64,000 bases of DNA from Drosophila pseudoobscura (GCF_009870125.1 NC_046683.1:28610129-28674128), one strand, 5' to 3'. Shown: positions 11,489 through 22,935, counted from the stretch's first letter. Numbers and translations are program-made. Notes: generated by a model not told the origin, from the letters alone.

Positions 11489-12236
11489 TTAGCTTTGAAT
11501 AAAAGCAATTACATGATTCGATTTGAGGTCAGGGGCCAGCCGTGAAACAAAAACTTGTCGTTTTGGTGGGACTCCCACCAGTGGTTTAGTCACCACAGGC
11601 CTAGTACCTGTGGTAGCAATATCCGCAGGTCCGGATCTTCTGATCACTGGTGGGATCGGAATTGACGGGACAGCTGGCGAACTTGCGGACACCACAGACG
11701 CGGACGCTGCAGACGTACTTGGCTTCACATTCTCCAAGGCGATGAATTCGGTTACCGAATATGCATCTCCAGCAGCAGCAGCTTGCCCTTGGACTGGCAA
11801 ACGAGATCAACTGCTGCACACTTCTAGTGGTCGGAGTCAGTTTTTCGGCGGCGCACGGCTGAGTGACGGTTGGCACTTGCAGATCCCGCGGAATGACCAT
11901 TTTACGCCTCGGAGACTCATTCAGCAGTTGCAGACTGCCAAATTGAGACTCCATGGCTAGGAGCCGATCGTATTGCTTTTTAAAGCCAACGGTCAGCTCC
12001 TCAAAGCCCTGCCGCGTCTGCCTCATAAAAGCCACCATGTCATTCTCCACCGCACGGCATGCCTCGCAACTGTAATGCAACCCATTACGTTTGCCTATAG
12101 CATCACTCACGAGGCCAGAAAATCCAGCGCATTTTGCGTGCGCTACGCTGTCGCAGAGCCAGCAGGGGACATTCGGCTGATGGTGGGTGATCTGCTTCTT
12201 ACAGGTTTTTTTGGCACAGACCACAGCGTATTCCAT
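11489..12236 (-). pseudogene. CR1-like LINE ORF1 with PHD-like zinc finger
   Basis: Starts at the ATG on the minus strand at 12236. Residues 1-55 hold a Cys/His-rich finger (CAKKTCKK, PCWLCDSVAHAKCAGF, YSCEAC) that fits the PHD-type finger known in ORF1 of CR1-clade LINEs. A helical stretch (FEELTVGFKKQYDRLLAMES) follows, probably a short coiled coil. A frameshift near 11800 sends the first frame into nonsense. The proper continuation is the frame 11800-11489, with a Ser/Ala/Pro-rich linker and FVSRLAPDL, the start of the C-terminal fold, where it stops early. The 5' UTR lies upstream (12237-12480). Confidence 0.7.
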
Positions 12237-12300
12237 TTTTATTATTTATTTATTTACTCAAGAAACTCAAAGAAAATTTCCAAAACAAATTGGTAGCAAC

Positions 12301-12860
12301 CAAACTGCCAGACAACGCTCAATGCGGAATTGGTAAAAAAAGGAGAGCAGAGTGGAGAGCGGTTATAGAGAGAGGTACTAAGCAGAGAGCGCTATTGCTC
12401 AGAATGTTTAAAGAGCGAGAGAGAAAGAACAGTTATTGAAGTTGAGATGATAGCGAGAGAGTATCACAATAAAAGCTACAAGACGAGAGATGAAAGCTGT
12501 AATGCAATGTAATGTACTCACGGCAATACCACAAACACAACAACACAATAATAATTAAACACAAATCAAAAGGCATGCACTCGCGGAATAGAATAGATTT
12601 CCAGATAGAAGGTTGGATTAGGAAGGTATCTGATCTACGAAAGAGAATGAACGATATTTGATACTTTATATTTTTGTTGTTTTATCACTCTCTCTCTCCT
12701 TGTCACCTAAACTTAAATAACTGGGCTTTCTCTCTCGAAACTTTCTGTACAGTAGCGCTCTCTGTCATTAGCTGCTGCTGCTACTGCTCTCCTCTGCTAA
12801 CTGCATTCTTACCAATTCCACTATTAACGTTTATCTGGCACACTGGTCTGAGAGTTATGG
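12301..12860. repeat. Imperfect inverted repeat: two CR1 5' UTRs head-to-head
   Basis: The minus-strand 5' UTR of the CR1 element (about 12480 down to 12301) reappears in the opposite direction at about 12680-12850. Shared blocks include AGAGAGCGCTA followed by a CAGAA..GTTT stretch, GGAATTGGTAA and GCCAGA. Both arms are CT/AG-rich. The plus-strand arm is cut by the DINE-1 at 12886, so only the promoter end of a second CR1 copy remains. Confidence 0.55.
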
Positions 12861-12885
12861 ACCGTAAAAATGATTTCTTTTTTTT

Positions 12886-13934
12886 TATACCCGATATCCA
12901 AAATGAGTAAAGGGTTATATTAGATTTGTGGTAAAAGTGGATATGTGTAACGTCCAGAAGGAATCGTTTCCGACCCCATAAAGTATATATATTCTTGATC
13001 AGCATCAATAGCCGAGTCGATTGAGCCCTGTCTGTCTGTCTGTCCGTCTGTCCGTCTATCCGTCCGTCCGTCTGTCCGTCCCTATCAGCGCCTAGTGCTC
13101 AAAGACTATAAGAACTAGAGAAACGACGTTTTATATCCGGACTTCTGTGATATGTTACTGCTACAGGTATATTTCAAAACTTTGCACCGCCCACTTCCGC
13201 CCACACAAAGGGCGAAAATCTGTGGCATCCACAAATTCAAAGATACGAGAAAACTGAAAGCGCAGAATCGTAGAAGATGACTATATGTTCTAGAGTGTAA
13301 TATCTGAACCAGATTGTATAATTATTATAGCCAGAATCAAAAAAACAATTTCATTCTTTCTCGCTCTGTCTCTCTCTAACACACAGGTTTCATGGTCGGT
13401 TTTGCCAATTGCAAAAATGAGTTCAAGGATCTCAGAACCTATAAGAGCCAGAGCAACCAAATTTGGTATCCACACTCCTGTGATATCGGACCTTCACCGT
13501 TTTGTGTCAAAATTTCGCCACACCCCCTTCCGCCCCCGCAAAGGACGAAAATCTGGGGCATCCACAAATCTCAGAGACTATTAAAGATAGAGTAACCAAA
13601 TTTGGTATCCGCACTCCTGTTAGATCTCACTATAAAACGTATATCTCAAAATTTTGCCCGTAGAATCATAGATAATGATCATATCAATGAGATTGCTGAA
13701 TCTGAATGAGATCAGATCATTTTTATAGCCAAAAGGAACAAATCAATTTTCACTGGCTACGCAGCGACCGACGTCACGCTCAAACTGATTTTCTGTCTCT
13801 CTCGCACGAACTCTTTGTCGTTTCGTTTAATATTAGCGGCGTCTGCCGGAGGAGAGCCATAACGTCTTAGTATCGGGTATAACTGTAGAGTTGCGATGTC
13901 CGCAACAACTCATAACTTTCCCCCTCGTTTTTTT
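12886..13934 (+). mobile_element. DINE-1/INE-1-like repeat 1
   Basis: Starts TATACCCGATA, then the block with GTTTCCGACCCCATAAAGTA, TCTTGATCAGCATCAATAGC, a (GTCT/GTCC)n microsatellite at about 13028-13080, several CATCCACAAAT/CGCCCGCAAAGGACGAAAATC-type repeats, and an end with TAGTATCGGGTATAAC. This fits DINE-1/INE-1, the non-autonomous Helentron-associated repeat of Drosophila with a GTCY microsatellite. It encodes no protein. Nearly full length compared with the copy at 20603. Confidence 0.65.
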
Positions 13935-14119
13935 ATTAGTTTGTTTATTGTTAATAATACCAATTAACACGAGAAACAATATACGATAACATTATGTACT
14001 GTAATTATTAAAACTACTCTCATAATGGGTTGACAGAGAAGAAAATATATTTTAAATCTGACTTAAGTAAACTATAAATTGTTTCCGGAAGTATTAATTT
14101 AGCCGCAGATTAATGGTAA

Positions 14120-14425
14120 CAATAACAATGAGGTTGAAAATAAACAGCCAACATTACCAAAATTTGCTGGAGACCCTATAAAGTGGGAACAATTGACAAA
14201 ACTCAGTATGAGATAAAAGATATTAGTGAAAAGCAAAAAATAATATATTTGGTAGCCGTATTGTAAGGGGAAGCATGGCGCATGGTTAGATACCTGTTGG
14301 TACCTCTTAACTCAGCAGAATTACAGAAACCTGAATATCAATTAATTTTTACGGTAGAACCTCACTGCGGAGGTATATTGGAGGCCGAGGTGAAAAAGGA
14401 GTAATAAAATTAAAAACATAAGGAT
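14120..14425 (+). pseudogene. BEL/Pao gag remnant
   Basis: Scattered frames recall the gag domain of BEL/Pao elements: LPKFAGDPIKWEQ at about 14152, then ISEKQKIIYLV and GEAWRMVRYLLV at about 14222-14300, matching the usual order LPKF-G-P-W ... EK..YL ... GEA. Stops and frameshifts interrupt it. No pol sequence follows. Very old fragment; the call rests on motif order only. Confidence 0.4.
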
Positions 14426-14870
14426 CTTGGTGATTCAAAAGCGAAAGAAAAAATAAAGGCGAATTCTATAAAACTAATGCATGTGTGAAAGAGAATCCTT
14501 CACATCCATAGTAGCGGTCAGGCTTTTTCCAAGCGAGAATAACAATAGGAATATTGTTAGTTTGAGTTTATATATTATTCTTATTTCAACACTTTTCGGT
14601 TCCGAGGCAAATGTCTCGTACAGCATGAAAAAAAAGGCCGATCGTTCTGCCGACGCGTGTTGAGTTCAGCTGGGCTGGGGATACGAAAAACGAGATCGGA
14701 AGCAAGCGGTCGTGGTCGCGTACAAAACCGCATCACGAACAAAAGAAAAAGCAAACGCTAAGCCTGCCAGGCGCTACGTCAGGATAGACAGAACCTAGTG
14801 GCAGGGTCAGCTCTAGCAACAAGGAAAAGAGGGGTAAGCCAGTCTCACTTGCGTGAGCAGAAGAGGGATC

Positions 14871-14912
14871 GAAGAACGGTGCGATTATAGGGACTGTAAC
14901 GAACCGTTCTTC
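14871..14912. other. Hairpin with 10-bp perfect stem
   Basis: GAAGAACGGT (14871-14880) and ACCGTTCTTC (14903-14912) are perfect reverse complements around a 22-base loop. Function unknown. Confidence 0.7.
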
Positions 14913-15597
14913 TCCGTCTGATGCAGCTGGGCTGGCTCAGCGGTCGGTAGGCTCGCTGCAACAATATTTATGTGTTGCCCCGACGACAAGTAAGAAGGCA
15001 CGGGTTGAGTCTTGTACTGGTATGCTAAAATGCTTTATTGGTATCTTAAGTCTATCTTACGCTACTCGGATTCCGGCGCTGGATCTCCTCCTGACTCTCC
15101 TCTGTGGAGACGCCCCCACGTCGTCGCCAAGCGTGGCACCGCCGGCTCTACTGACTGGGGCTAGCGATTCTTGGCACGGGGCCCAAATCCACCTCTCAGT
15201 CAGGCGCCTGACGCGTTCGCTCTCACTCGACTCACTTGGCTTTTCGGCCCGAGGGTGCCTCACTCCTGAAGGGATGCGCTTCAAGCGGGGCGCCGTTGGT
15301 TCAAGGGTTTTGAGTCTTTGGCTCTTGGCTGCACGCTCGAGTCCGCCTCTTAATCCTCACACAACGCGTTCGCTTTCTACGGTTCTTTTCCCTTTGCTTG
15401 GTTTCACTTTCGTGGCTCACTATTCACTTCACTCTTGTTGGCTCCGTCCGTGGACTGTCCCTTTTCCTGGTCGCGGCCCTCCTCTTATAGGCTCGCTTCT
15501 GCGTCGGCGCCGCCGATGCCGCCTGGCGCTAACGGCACTTTCCGCCATGCGGTGCCCGTATTTTTCCATCGGCGTTCCTTCATTCCCTTGTCGCTTT

Positions 15598-15787
15598 CCA
15601 ACGGGACCTGGCTAGTGGCGTGATCTCATGACCATATTTGGTCATGCGCTGGACCACTGCCGGCCCGATCCCGTCATCCCGCTGCTCGCTCTCCAACGGG
15701 ACCTGGCTGGTGGCGTGATCTCATGACCATATTGGGACATGCGCTGGGCCACTGCCGGCCCGATCCCGTCATCCCGCTGCTCTCTCT
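15598..15787 (+). repeat. 95-bp direct repeat, two units
   Basis: CCAACGGGACCTGGCT begins units at 15598 and 15693. The units share the TGGCGTGATCTCATGACCAT and CACTGCCGGCCCGATCCCGT blocks and differ at a few positions. An inner TGACCATATTTGGTCA palindrome is intact in the first unit only. Confidence 0.9.
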
Positions 15788-16029
15788 CCAGGGGTCCTCC
15801 CCTCTCATCTTGGGACCCCGGGAGAGCTCTCCTCGGGAATTCGCCGCCTCCGGATATCCCCGGATAACGGTCGTTAGCGCTTAACCCTATAATGCCCCCT
15901 AAGTGTGGGAATACCTTTCCTCACAGGACATAGGAAAGAAGAAATAAAATATTGAATTATCAGCAGCCCATTACTTGTTTGATACATATGGATTGAAAAT
16001 TTGGCAGTCCACGGCACTGTAAACTTAAG

Positions 16030-17820
16030 GAATATAAAATCTCGTTTGTATAAGAAGTTTAAACTGTCTGGCTCGCAATCACATTTTTCTAAGTATTAAA
16101 TTGCAAAATCAAAATTTTCCATTTGTAATACCCTATGCTATAACAGTTATTTGGCTAAATGCAAGCTCAACTTTAAGCGAGATCTTAAAAAAATCTTTAA
16201 GTTTGTTAACTCTAAACGTAATTCATCACAATATCCCTCTTCTTTACACTTAAATGGTACTTATGCAGATAACAATTCCGATATTGCTAACTTATTTGCT
16301 TCATTGTTTCAACTTTGCTACTCTGCTCCTTCTAATAACATTCCCTCTATTCTCGATTCACCTAACGACTATCCTGCCGCGCATATCCTATCCCTTTAAA
16401 TAGTTCAAGTTGTATCCATCCCACCTTTTTTGATTATGATGGCCTTTAAACTAATTTAAATTCGTGTACATTTTCTTTCTCCACTGGTTCAGATTTGGTT
16501 CCCAGTGCCGTCCTTAAACTTTGTGCGGATTCCCTTTGCGTGCCTCTCTTAAAACTGTTCAACCTCTCCCTCGAGCTTGGTGATTTTCCCACCGTCTGGA
16601 AAGAATCATAAATAATTCCTATTCATAAAAGAAGATCTAAATCAGACGTCTCAAACTAACGTTGTATCTCCAATTTATCTACCAATCCTAAACTCTTCGA
16701 AAAAATTATTACTTCTCAGCTCCAACACTTTTGTTCCCTGTTATCAAAATCACAGCACGGAATTTTCCTGAATTTTTCCCCTATGTAACTGCCGGACTTG
16801 CAAAACAATGTCAAACTGACGTAGTTTATACTGATTTTCGTAAAGCTTTCGAATCAGTTAATCAGTATCTCGTCATCTACAAATTATCTCTGCTATGGTT
16901 TCCGACTTCTCTGGACTAATGCGTACCTCTGCAATCTTCTCTTTCTAAACCAGTGTTTGTCTCGTCGGGTGTGCCGCAAGGTAGCCATCTCGGGCCCTTA
17001 TTATTTAACCTCTTTATCAACGATCTTCCCCAAGTTTTAACTAATTCACGAGAACCTAATGTATGCTGATGATGTCAAGCTATGTTTTTCGTACAGCGAT
17101 ACGGTGTCCCCGTTATTTCTTCAACCGGAACTCGACGCTCTCAACAATTGGTGTATTATTAACGCTCTTCCTCTTAGCATTTCCAAAAGTAACGTCATGA
17201 CCTTCCATCGTAACAAGCCTTTCCTCTTTGACTTCACAATTAATAACATTTCCTTGGAACGCCTATACAAAGTTAATGACTTAGACATTATCTTCGTACC
17301 TAACTTATGTTATAAAAGGAGTCGAAGGAGTCCTTGGCCTTATCAAAAGATGGTCGAAGGAATTTTCTGACCCCTATACCACTAATCTACTCTACGTTTC
17401 TTTTGTACGGCCTATCTTGGAATATGGTTCCTGTATGTGGTCTAACCATTACCAACAATATCAAGAGTCCGTTCCGTCCCCTCTCGTCATCTTCCTTCTT
17501 ATGAGAGTCGGCTGCGTCTCATTAACTTGCAGTCGCTTGAAAGCCGTAGGACCTGTCATAGAGTTCTCTTTCTCCATAAACTTCTCCTAGGCGAGGTTGA
17601 CTTCTCGGCCCTCATTAGCCTTATCAGTATTGCTGTCCTATCCCGCCCGACTAGGCATTACTTTTCTCTCCGTCTTGCTCTCTGTCCTTCAAACTACTCT
17701 GACCATGAATATTTCCGTAGCCTTTGCCGCGATTACAATAAATTTGTCCATCTTTTTTCCTTTGATACTTGCGCTTCCAAAGTAAAATCTTCTTTAATGA
17801 ATTCTTTAAGTTAACTTTCT
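16030..17820 (+). pseudogene. CR1-like LINE ORF2, decayed plus-strand copy
   Basis: Begins inside ORF2 with a KSRLYKKFK-type segment (compare the RLYKKFQEVGS of the minus-strand copy), then 16151-16399 (FVNSKR, ADNNSDIANLFASLF). RT pieces follow: VVYTDFRKAFESVNQ (16731-16919), a GVPQGSHLGPLLFNLF segment at about 16970-17020, MYADDVKLCF (from 17059), SKSNVMTFHRN, RPILEYGSCMW (about 17410), and a C-terminal block at 17527-17814. The frame changes many times and the GRSTTTNL region is lost. The endonuclease is absent. An independent, older member than the minus-strand copy. Confidence 0.72.
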
Positions 17821-17939
17821 TCTACCTTGTATTGTGTCAGCAAACTTTCCAGTAGCAGATAATTTTATGATTTGTACATTCCTATTTTTAAACATTAATG
17901 TATTCGATAAAAAATAAAGCAATAACCTTATTCATATTT

Positions 17940-18560
17940 TTGAAGTCTTATTATTTGCCTTAACCTATGTAACTTTAAGCCTGCTTTATGATCTGAAATA
18001 TGATTCTGAAAAGTATTTTATATTTTATCTACTAGTCCTCTACTATCAGAGAACGATTTGAAACAATAATTTTTAGTTTTGACGACAAGACCGTACTCAG
18101 GGGTGGCGGTTTCCCGGGCCGCGATTGGAGACGAAGGATAGCCTAAAAGAAAGTACCAAGCTCGCCCGTACCAAGAAGCGTCAAACACAAATTAAAATGG
18201 AATTTGTTTCTCATGCAAAATCTTGGTATTGAATTGTCTTTGGTCTAGTGGGTCTACTATGTTTGGCTTAATTCGGGCGTCCAGCGATGGCCGGGCATTG
18301 TCGCAAGACGTTTGTCTCTGGGAATTATACTGAAACTACCTGATCGTCATATATCTATTTGTATAATTCAAGTTGATGTATGACTGTGATTATCAGAAGT
18401 AAATACAATTTGTAAACTAAATTCAAATCAAGTGTATTTCTTTCGAAAAAAAGTTTTACATTTGTAAAATGTTTCACCCCTGTGGTAAGAGCCCGAAGCT
18501 AAACTAGTGCCTTAGAGTCTGTAGGACTATAGGATCAAATATTTCCCGACATCGAGAAGT
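17940..18560. other. Possible LTR relic related to BEL-B LTR
   Basis: No gene. A stretch around 18171-18215 (ACCAAGAAGCGTC, then AAATGGAATTTG and ATGCAA) resembles part of the BEL-B 5' region at 30337-30385. This suggests a diverged LTR of a related BEL/Pao element. Boundaries are not visible. Confidence 0.3.
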
Positions 18561-18659
18561 TTGATAAGTGAAGTGAAGAGCAAAAATTGGCAACAACGAA
18601 AAAAAAGTGACACTGAGGAAATAAATTTAAATAATTTGATTGTGTTAAAAACAAAACAC

Positions 18660-18880
18660 AAGAAAGCAGCAACAGACATCAGCATCCTAATCGACAACTA
18701 CGGAATTAGCACCAGCGGGGACACCAGCAGCCTCGTCGACAACTACAGCATCGATGGCATCAGCATCGGCAGCGGCAGCGGCAAACAGAAACAGCATCGA
18801 CAACAACGCATCGGCAACAGCATCGAAAATAATAGCAGCGGCAGCATCATATGCAGACAGCAACAGAAGCAGAAAACTAT
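18660..18880 (+). repeat. CAG/CAGCAT-rich simple sequence
   Basis: Irregular CAR/CAGCAT triplets encode runs of Gln/Ser/Asn in one frame and Ala/Ser in another, inside an open frame at 18561-18929 that I do not recognise as a gene. It may be leader or gag of a decayed BEL element (compare the position after a possible LTR). It is cut by the DINE-1 at 18909. Confidence 0.45.
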
Positions 18881-18908
18881 CCTCAGAGAAATTAAATTTG
18901 TTTATTTT

Positions 18909-19331
18909 TATACCCGATACTCAAAATGAGTATTGGGGTATATTAGATTTGTGGTAAAAGTGGATGTGTGTAACGTCCAGAAGGAATCGTTTCCGACCCA
19001 TAAAGTATACATATATATTCTTGATCAGCATCAATAGCCGAGTCGATTGAGCCATGTCTCTCTGTCCGTCTGTCCGTCTGTCCGTCCGTCCCCCTCAGCG
19101 CCTAGTGCTCACAGACTATAAGAGCTAGAGAAACGACGTTTTATATCCGGACTTCTGTGATATGTTACTGCTACAGGTATATTTCAAAACTTTGCACCGC
19201 CCACTTCCGCCCACACAAAGGGCGAAAATCTGTGGCATCCACAAATTCAAAGATACGAGAAAACTGAAAGCGCAGAATCGTAGAAGATGACTATATGTTC
19301 TAGAGTGTAATATCTGAACCAGATTGTATAA
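18909..19331 (+). mobile_element. DINE-1/INE-1-like repeat 2, 5' part
   Basis: Same TATACCCGATACTCAAAAT start and internal blocks as the other copies, with a (GTCC/GTCT)n run at 19056-19092. It stops inside the element at 19331, where the (TAAA)n tail of an I-like LINE on the minus strand begins, consistent with LINE insertion into this copy. Confidence 0.7.
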
Positions 19332-20602
19332 TTTATTTATTTTATTTATATAAAGCTAATAACTAGTTAAAACTAGGTATTAACAGGGTGTGGGGATATA
19401 GCTGCTGAGGCCTTAAGCTCACTATAGTATTAATTTACGTTTGAGGATGTATGTGCTTATATACATATGTACAGGGTTGTTTCTATACGTTATTATATGT
19501 TGTGGAGGAGTTATTATCTAAAATACTAATTGTGTATATGTATATGTACAGGGATGATTGTTTATGAGGTTATATGTAGTGAAGGATTTTAGATTGGTCT
19601 AGATAGTTGAGGATTATTTTTACGTTTTTGTTGTTAGGGTTGGAGATGTATTGCATGGGGTCGGTGTTATGGAATATTGAGGATCTTTGAAGAGAGAGGG
19701 CAGGGCATGCGTATAGTATGTGTCTTATGTCTATGGTTGGGTTGTGGCACAGTGGGCATGCGTTGGAGGATGTTTTATCCATGTAGTGGGCATTGGTGAG
19801 TCTTGTGTGCCCTAGTCTTAATCTATTTAGGATGACTTGGTGTCTTCTGTTAATGTTGTTTAGGAGTTTGGGGGAAGGATGAGTGGAAGATAGGTTGATA
19901 ACTTGTTGGTACCAGGGGGAAGTCTTAGTGAGGAGGTCTGTTTGTTTGGATATGAGGATTTTCTTAAGGAATAGTGAGATGTCGTTAGAATTATGATTGG
20001 GGGTATATATGAGGGGTAGTTTGGAGGTAGTTTTGGCTGCGGTGTCAGCAATTTCGTTCCCTTTTATGCCAATGTGGCTGGGTATCCATATAATTGTTAT
20101 TTTTGGGAAAAGTTTGGTGACGAGGTTACGGATTGTGGTGGGGTAGTACGAGGAGTTGTTGGGATTGGTAATTGCGGATATAGAGGAGAGTGAATCAGTG
20201 CAGATAGCGTATCTTCCGCGTTTGTTGCGGCTTAGTAAAATGGCTTCGTGGATAGCTATGATTTCGCTGGAAAGGACTGAGGAGTACTGTGGAAGTAGTC
20301 CGGATTTTATGGTTGATGTCTCATTGCAGATGCTATAGCTGGTAATGCCTGCTGCTTTGGACCCGTCTGTGTATAGGAAGGTGTGTTGGTGGAGGTTGGA
20401 TTTGATGGAGTGGAAGAGTTGGTGGAAGACTAATGGGGGGGTGGTGTTTTTATCGTGTTTGGATAGGGTGATGTTGGTTGCTTTAAGGATGGTTGTCGTG
20501 TTGAATTTATTGGTGTTGGAGGTTTTAATCGGGGAGAACGGTATGAGGTTATTCTGGAAAATTTGTTTGGCTCTGTCAATCGTGCTAAGCAGTCTGTGTT
20601 TT
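19332..20602 (-). pseudogene. I-like LINE ORF2 3' part: RNase H and zinc finger
   Basis: On the minus strand an open frame without a start runs from 20602 to the stop at 19570. Motifs are FLYTDGSKAAG (Asp), VLSSEIIAIHEAI (Glu), AICTDSLSS (Asp), and IIWIPSHIGIKGNEIAD (His/Asn/Asp end). The C-terminal NRLRLGHTRLTN segment and a CPLCHNPTIDIRHILYACPAL zinc-binding tail follow. All RNase H catalytic positions are present. 3' UTR 19569-19332 ends in a TAAA-rich tail. The 5' side is cut by the DINE-1 at 20603, and the frame resumes at 21729. RNase H degrades the RNA strand during target-primed reverse transcription. Confidence 0.75.
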
Positions 20603-21723
20603 TATACCCGATACTCAAAATGAGTATTGGGGTATATTAGATTTGTGGTAAAAGTGGATGTGTGTAACGTCCAGAAGGAATCGTTTCCGACCCCATAAAG
20701 TATATATATTCTTGATCAGCATCAATAGCCGAGTCGATTGAGCCATGTCTGTCTGTCCGTCTGTCCGTCTGTCCGTCCGTCCGTCTGTCCGTCTGTCCGT
20801 CCCCTTCAGCGCCTAATGCTCAAAGACTATAAGAGCTAGAGCAACAATGTTTTGGATCCAGACTTCTGTGATATGTCACTGCTCCAAAAATATTTCAAGA
20901 CTTTGCCCCGCCCACTTCCGCCCCCACAAAGGGCGAAAATCTGTGGCATCCACAATTTCGACGATACGAGAAAACTAAAAACGCAGAATCGTAGAAGATG
21001 ACTATATCTTCTAGAGTGCAAAATCTGAACCAGATCGTATAATTATTACAGCCAGAATCACGAAAACAATTTCACTCTTTCTCGCTCTGTCTCACTCTAA
21101 CACACAGGTTTCATGGTCGGTTTTGCCAATTGTAAAATATGAGTTCAAGGATCTCAGAACCTATAAAAGCCAGAGCAACCAAATTTGGTATCCACACTCC
21201 TGTGATATCGGACCTTGACCGTTTCCTGTCCAAATTTCGCCACACCCCCTTCCGCCCCCGCAAAGGACGAAAATCTGAGGCAACCACAAATCTCAGAGAC
21301 TATTAAGGCTAGAGTAACCAAATTTGGTACACACACTCCTTTAAGATGTCACTATAAAACGTATATCTCAGAATTTCGCCCCACCCCCATCCGCCCCCAC
21401 AAAGGACGAAAATCTGTTGCATCCACAATATTGCAGATTTGAGAAAACTAGAAACGCAGAATCATAGATAATGACCATATCTATGAGATTGCTGAATCTG
21501 GATCAGATCAGATAATTTTTATAGCCAACAGGAACAAATCAATTTTCATTGGCTACGCAGCGCCCGACGTCACGCTCAGCCTGATTTCCTGTCTCTCTCG
21601 CACGCACTCTGTGTCGTGTCGTTTAATATTAGCAGCGTCTGCCGGAGGAGAGCCATACTGACTTAGTATCGGGTATAACCGTAGAGTTGCGGTGTCCGCA
21701 GCAACTCACAACGTTCCCCCTCG
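20603..21723 (+). mobile_element. DINE-1/INE-1-like repeat 3, near full length
   Basis: Runs from TATACCCGATACTCAAAAT to the AGTATCGGGTATAAC and CAACTCACAACGTTCCCCCTCG end, with a (GTCY)n microsatellite at about 20748-20800. It sits inside the I-like LINE: LINE protein sequence ends in LNLLPK on one side (21729 onward) and resumes in frame on the other (20602). No coding capacity. Confidence 0.72.
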
Positions 21724-21728
21724 TTTTT

Positions 21729-21990
21729 TTTTTGTTTTTTGGGAGTAAGTTTAGGGGGGTGTCTTTAGCGTGGATGAGGTTTTTAAATATTTTGCCAGTT
21801 AGAAAATCTCGCTTGTTTTCCAAGGTGTGTATGTTGGCTTCGGATAGAAGGTTGTTAGTGGGTGTGGTGCGGAATGCACCCAGGGCGGCTCTTGTTGCTG
21901 CGTTTATCGTAGATTTCAGCCGGTTAAGCTGGCTTTTTGGTGCGTAACCGTATATGGGGAGGCAGAAGTCGACTTTGGATATGATTAGGG
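21729..21990 (-). pseudogene. I-like LINE ORF2, RT thumb fragment
   Basis: Minus-strand frame with VDFCLPIYGYAPKSQLNRL, AALGAFRTTPTNNLLSEAN and ENKRDFLTGKIF, which is the region downstream of the RT palm in I-clade elements (family pattern: LALGAFRTSP...). It joins directly to the RNase H frame at 20602 across the DINE-1 insertion. The RT core is missing, cut at 21990 by another DINE-1 copy. Confidence 0.65.
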
Positions 21991-21994
21991 CAGA

Positions 21995-22521
21995 CGGCAG
22001 ACGCCGCTAATATTAAACGACACGACAAAGAGTGCGTGCGAGCGAGACAGAAAATCAGTCTGAGCGTGACGTCGGGCGCTGCGTAGCCACTACAAATTGA
22101 TTTGTTGCTTTTGGCTATACAAATTATCCGGTCTGATCCAGATTCCGCAACTGGATATATATGGTCATTCCCTATGATTGTGCGTTTTTAGTTTTCTCGA
22201 ATCTGCAATATTGTGGATGCAACAGATTTTCGTCCTTTGTGGGGGCGGAAGGGGGTGGGGCGAAATTTTGAGATATACGTTTTATAGTGAGATCTAACAG
22301 GAGTGGGTATACCAAATTTGGTTACTCTAGCCATAATAGTCTCTGAATTTGTGGATGCCACAGATTTTCGCCCTTTGTGGGGGCGGAAGTGGGCGGCGCA
22401 AAGTTTTGAAATATACTTGTAGTAGTGACATGTCACAGAAGTCCGGATATAAAACTTCGTTGCTCTAGCTTATAGTCTTTGAGCACTAGGCGCTGATAGG
22501 GACGGACAGACGGACGGACGG

Positions 22522-22553
<32 letters not shown>

Positions 22554-22696
22554 GGCTCAATCGACTCGGCTATTGATGCTGATCAAGAATATATATACTT
22601 TATGGGGTCGGAAACGATTCCTTCTGGACGTTACACACATCCACTTTCACTACAAATCTAATATACCCCAATACTCATTTTGAGTATCGGGTATAA
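21995..22696 (-). mobile_element. DINE-1/INE-1-like repeat 4, inverted
   Basis: Minus-strand copy starting at 22696 with the same TATACCCGATACTC end, including a (GACA/GACG)n run at 22501-22552. It ends at 21995, short of the 3' terminal block. Together with repeat 3 it brackets the I-like thumb fragment in opposite orientations. Confidence 0.7.
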
Positions 22697-22704
22697 AAAG
22701 AACT

Positions 22705-22935
22705 CCGAAGTCATTTGACAAAATGTGGAGCGCGACGGTAAAATGTCATAAGTTTGCATTTGGAAAGGTTCAGAAAAATAAGATTAGTTGAACACCACAA
22801 TAGTAGTTCACTTAGATCCAGTTGAAGGCGTGTGTGCAAATACCAATCAGAGTAAGAAAGACAGATTTTAGCATCATCATTTACAAATAAAATAAACAGA
22901 AGCGGGCCCAGATGACTTCCCTATGGCACACCTCA
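22705..22935 (-). pseudogene. CR1-like LINE RT fragment
   Basis: Minus-strand pieces recall the RT region around the YADD box: a SHLGPLLFILF-like segment near 22900, DDAKICLSYSDWYLHTRLQ and LNLSKCKLMTFYR (22765-22740). The YADD tyrosine-alanine pair and the flanking frame are damaged. About 230 bp are recognisable, with no other domains. The sequence up to 23060 is unassigned. Confidence 0.5.

Larger units (their letters stand above)
14426..15990. other. Unassigned block with GC-rich core
   Basis: No recognisable protein. AT-rich at first, then GC-rich from about 14640 to 15900. It holds a hairpin (14871-14912) and a 95-bp direct repeat (15598-15787), and ends near AATAAA-like sequence at about 15943. 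The 197-codon open frame at 15022-15615 has biased low-information composition and resembles no family I know; I regard it as non-coding. The block could be a long LTR or UTR of an unknown retroelement. Confidence 0.35.

Noticed and set aside
13028..13080. CRISPR-like or other regular repeat array (also at 20748 and 22501)
   Set aside because: Simple GTCY microsatellite of DINE-1; no spacers, eukaryotic context.
15022..15615. 197-codon ORF in the GC-rich block
   Set aside because: Composition explains the absence of stops; no domain or homolog recognised.
18561..18929. Host gene exon with opa (CAG) repeats
   Set aside because: No splice context or domain; it lies between a possible LTR relic and a DINE-1 insertion, and the frame ends inside the repeat.
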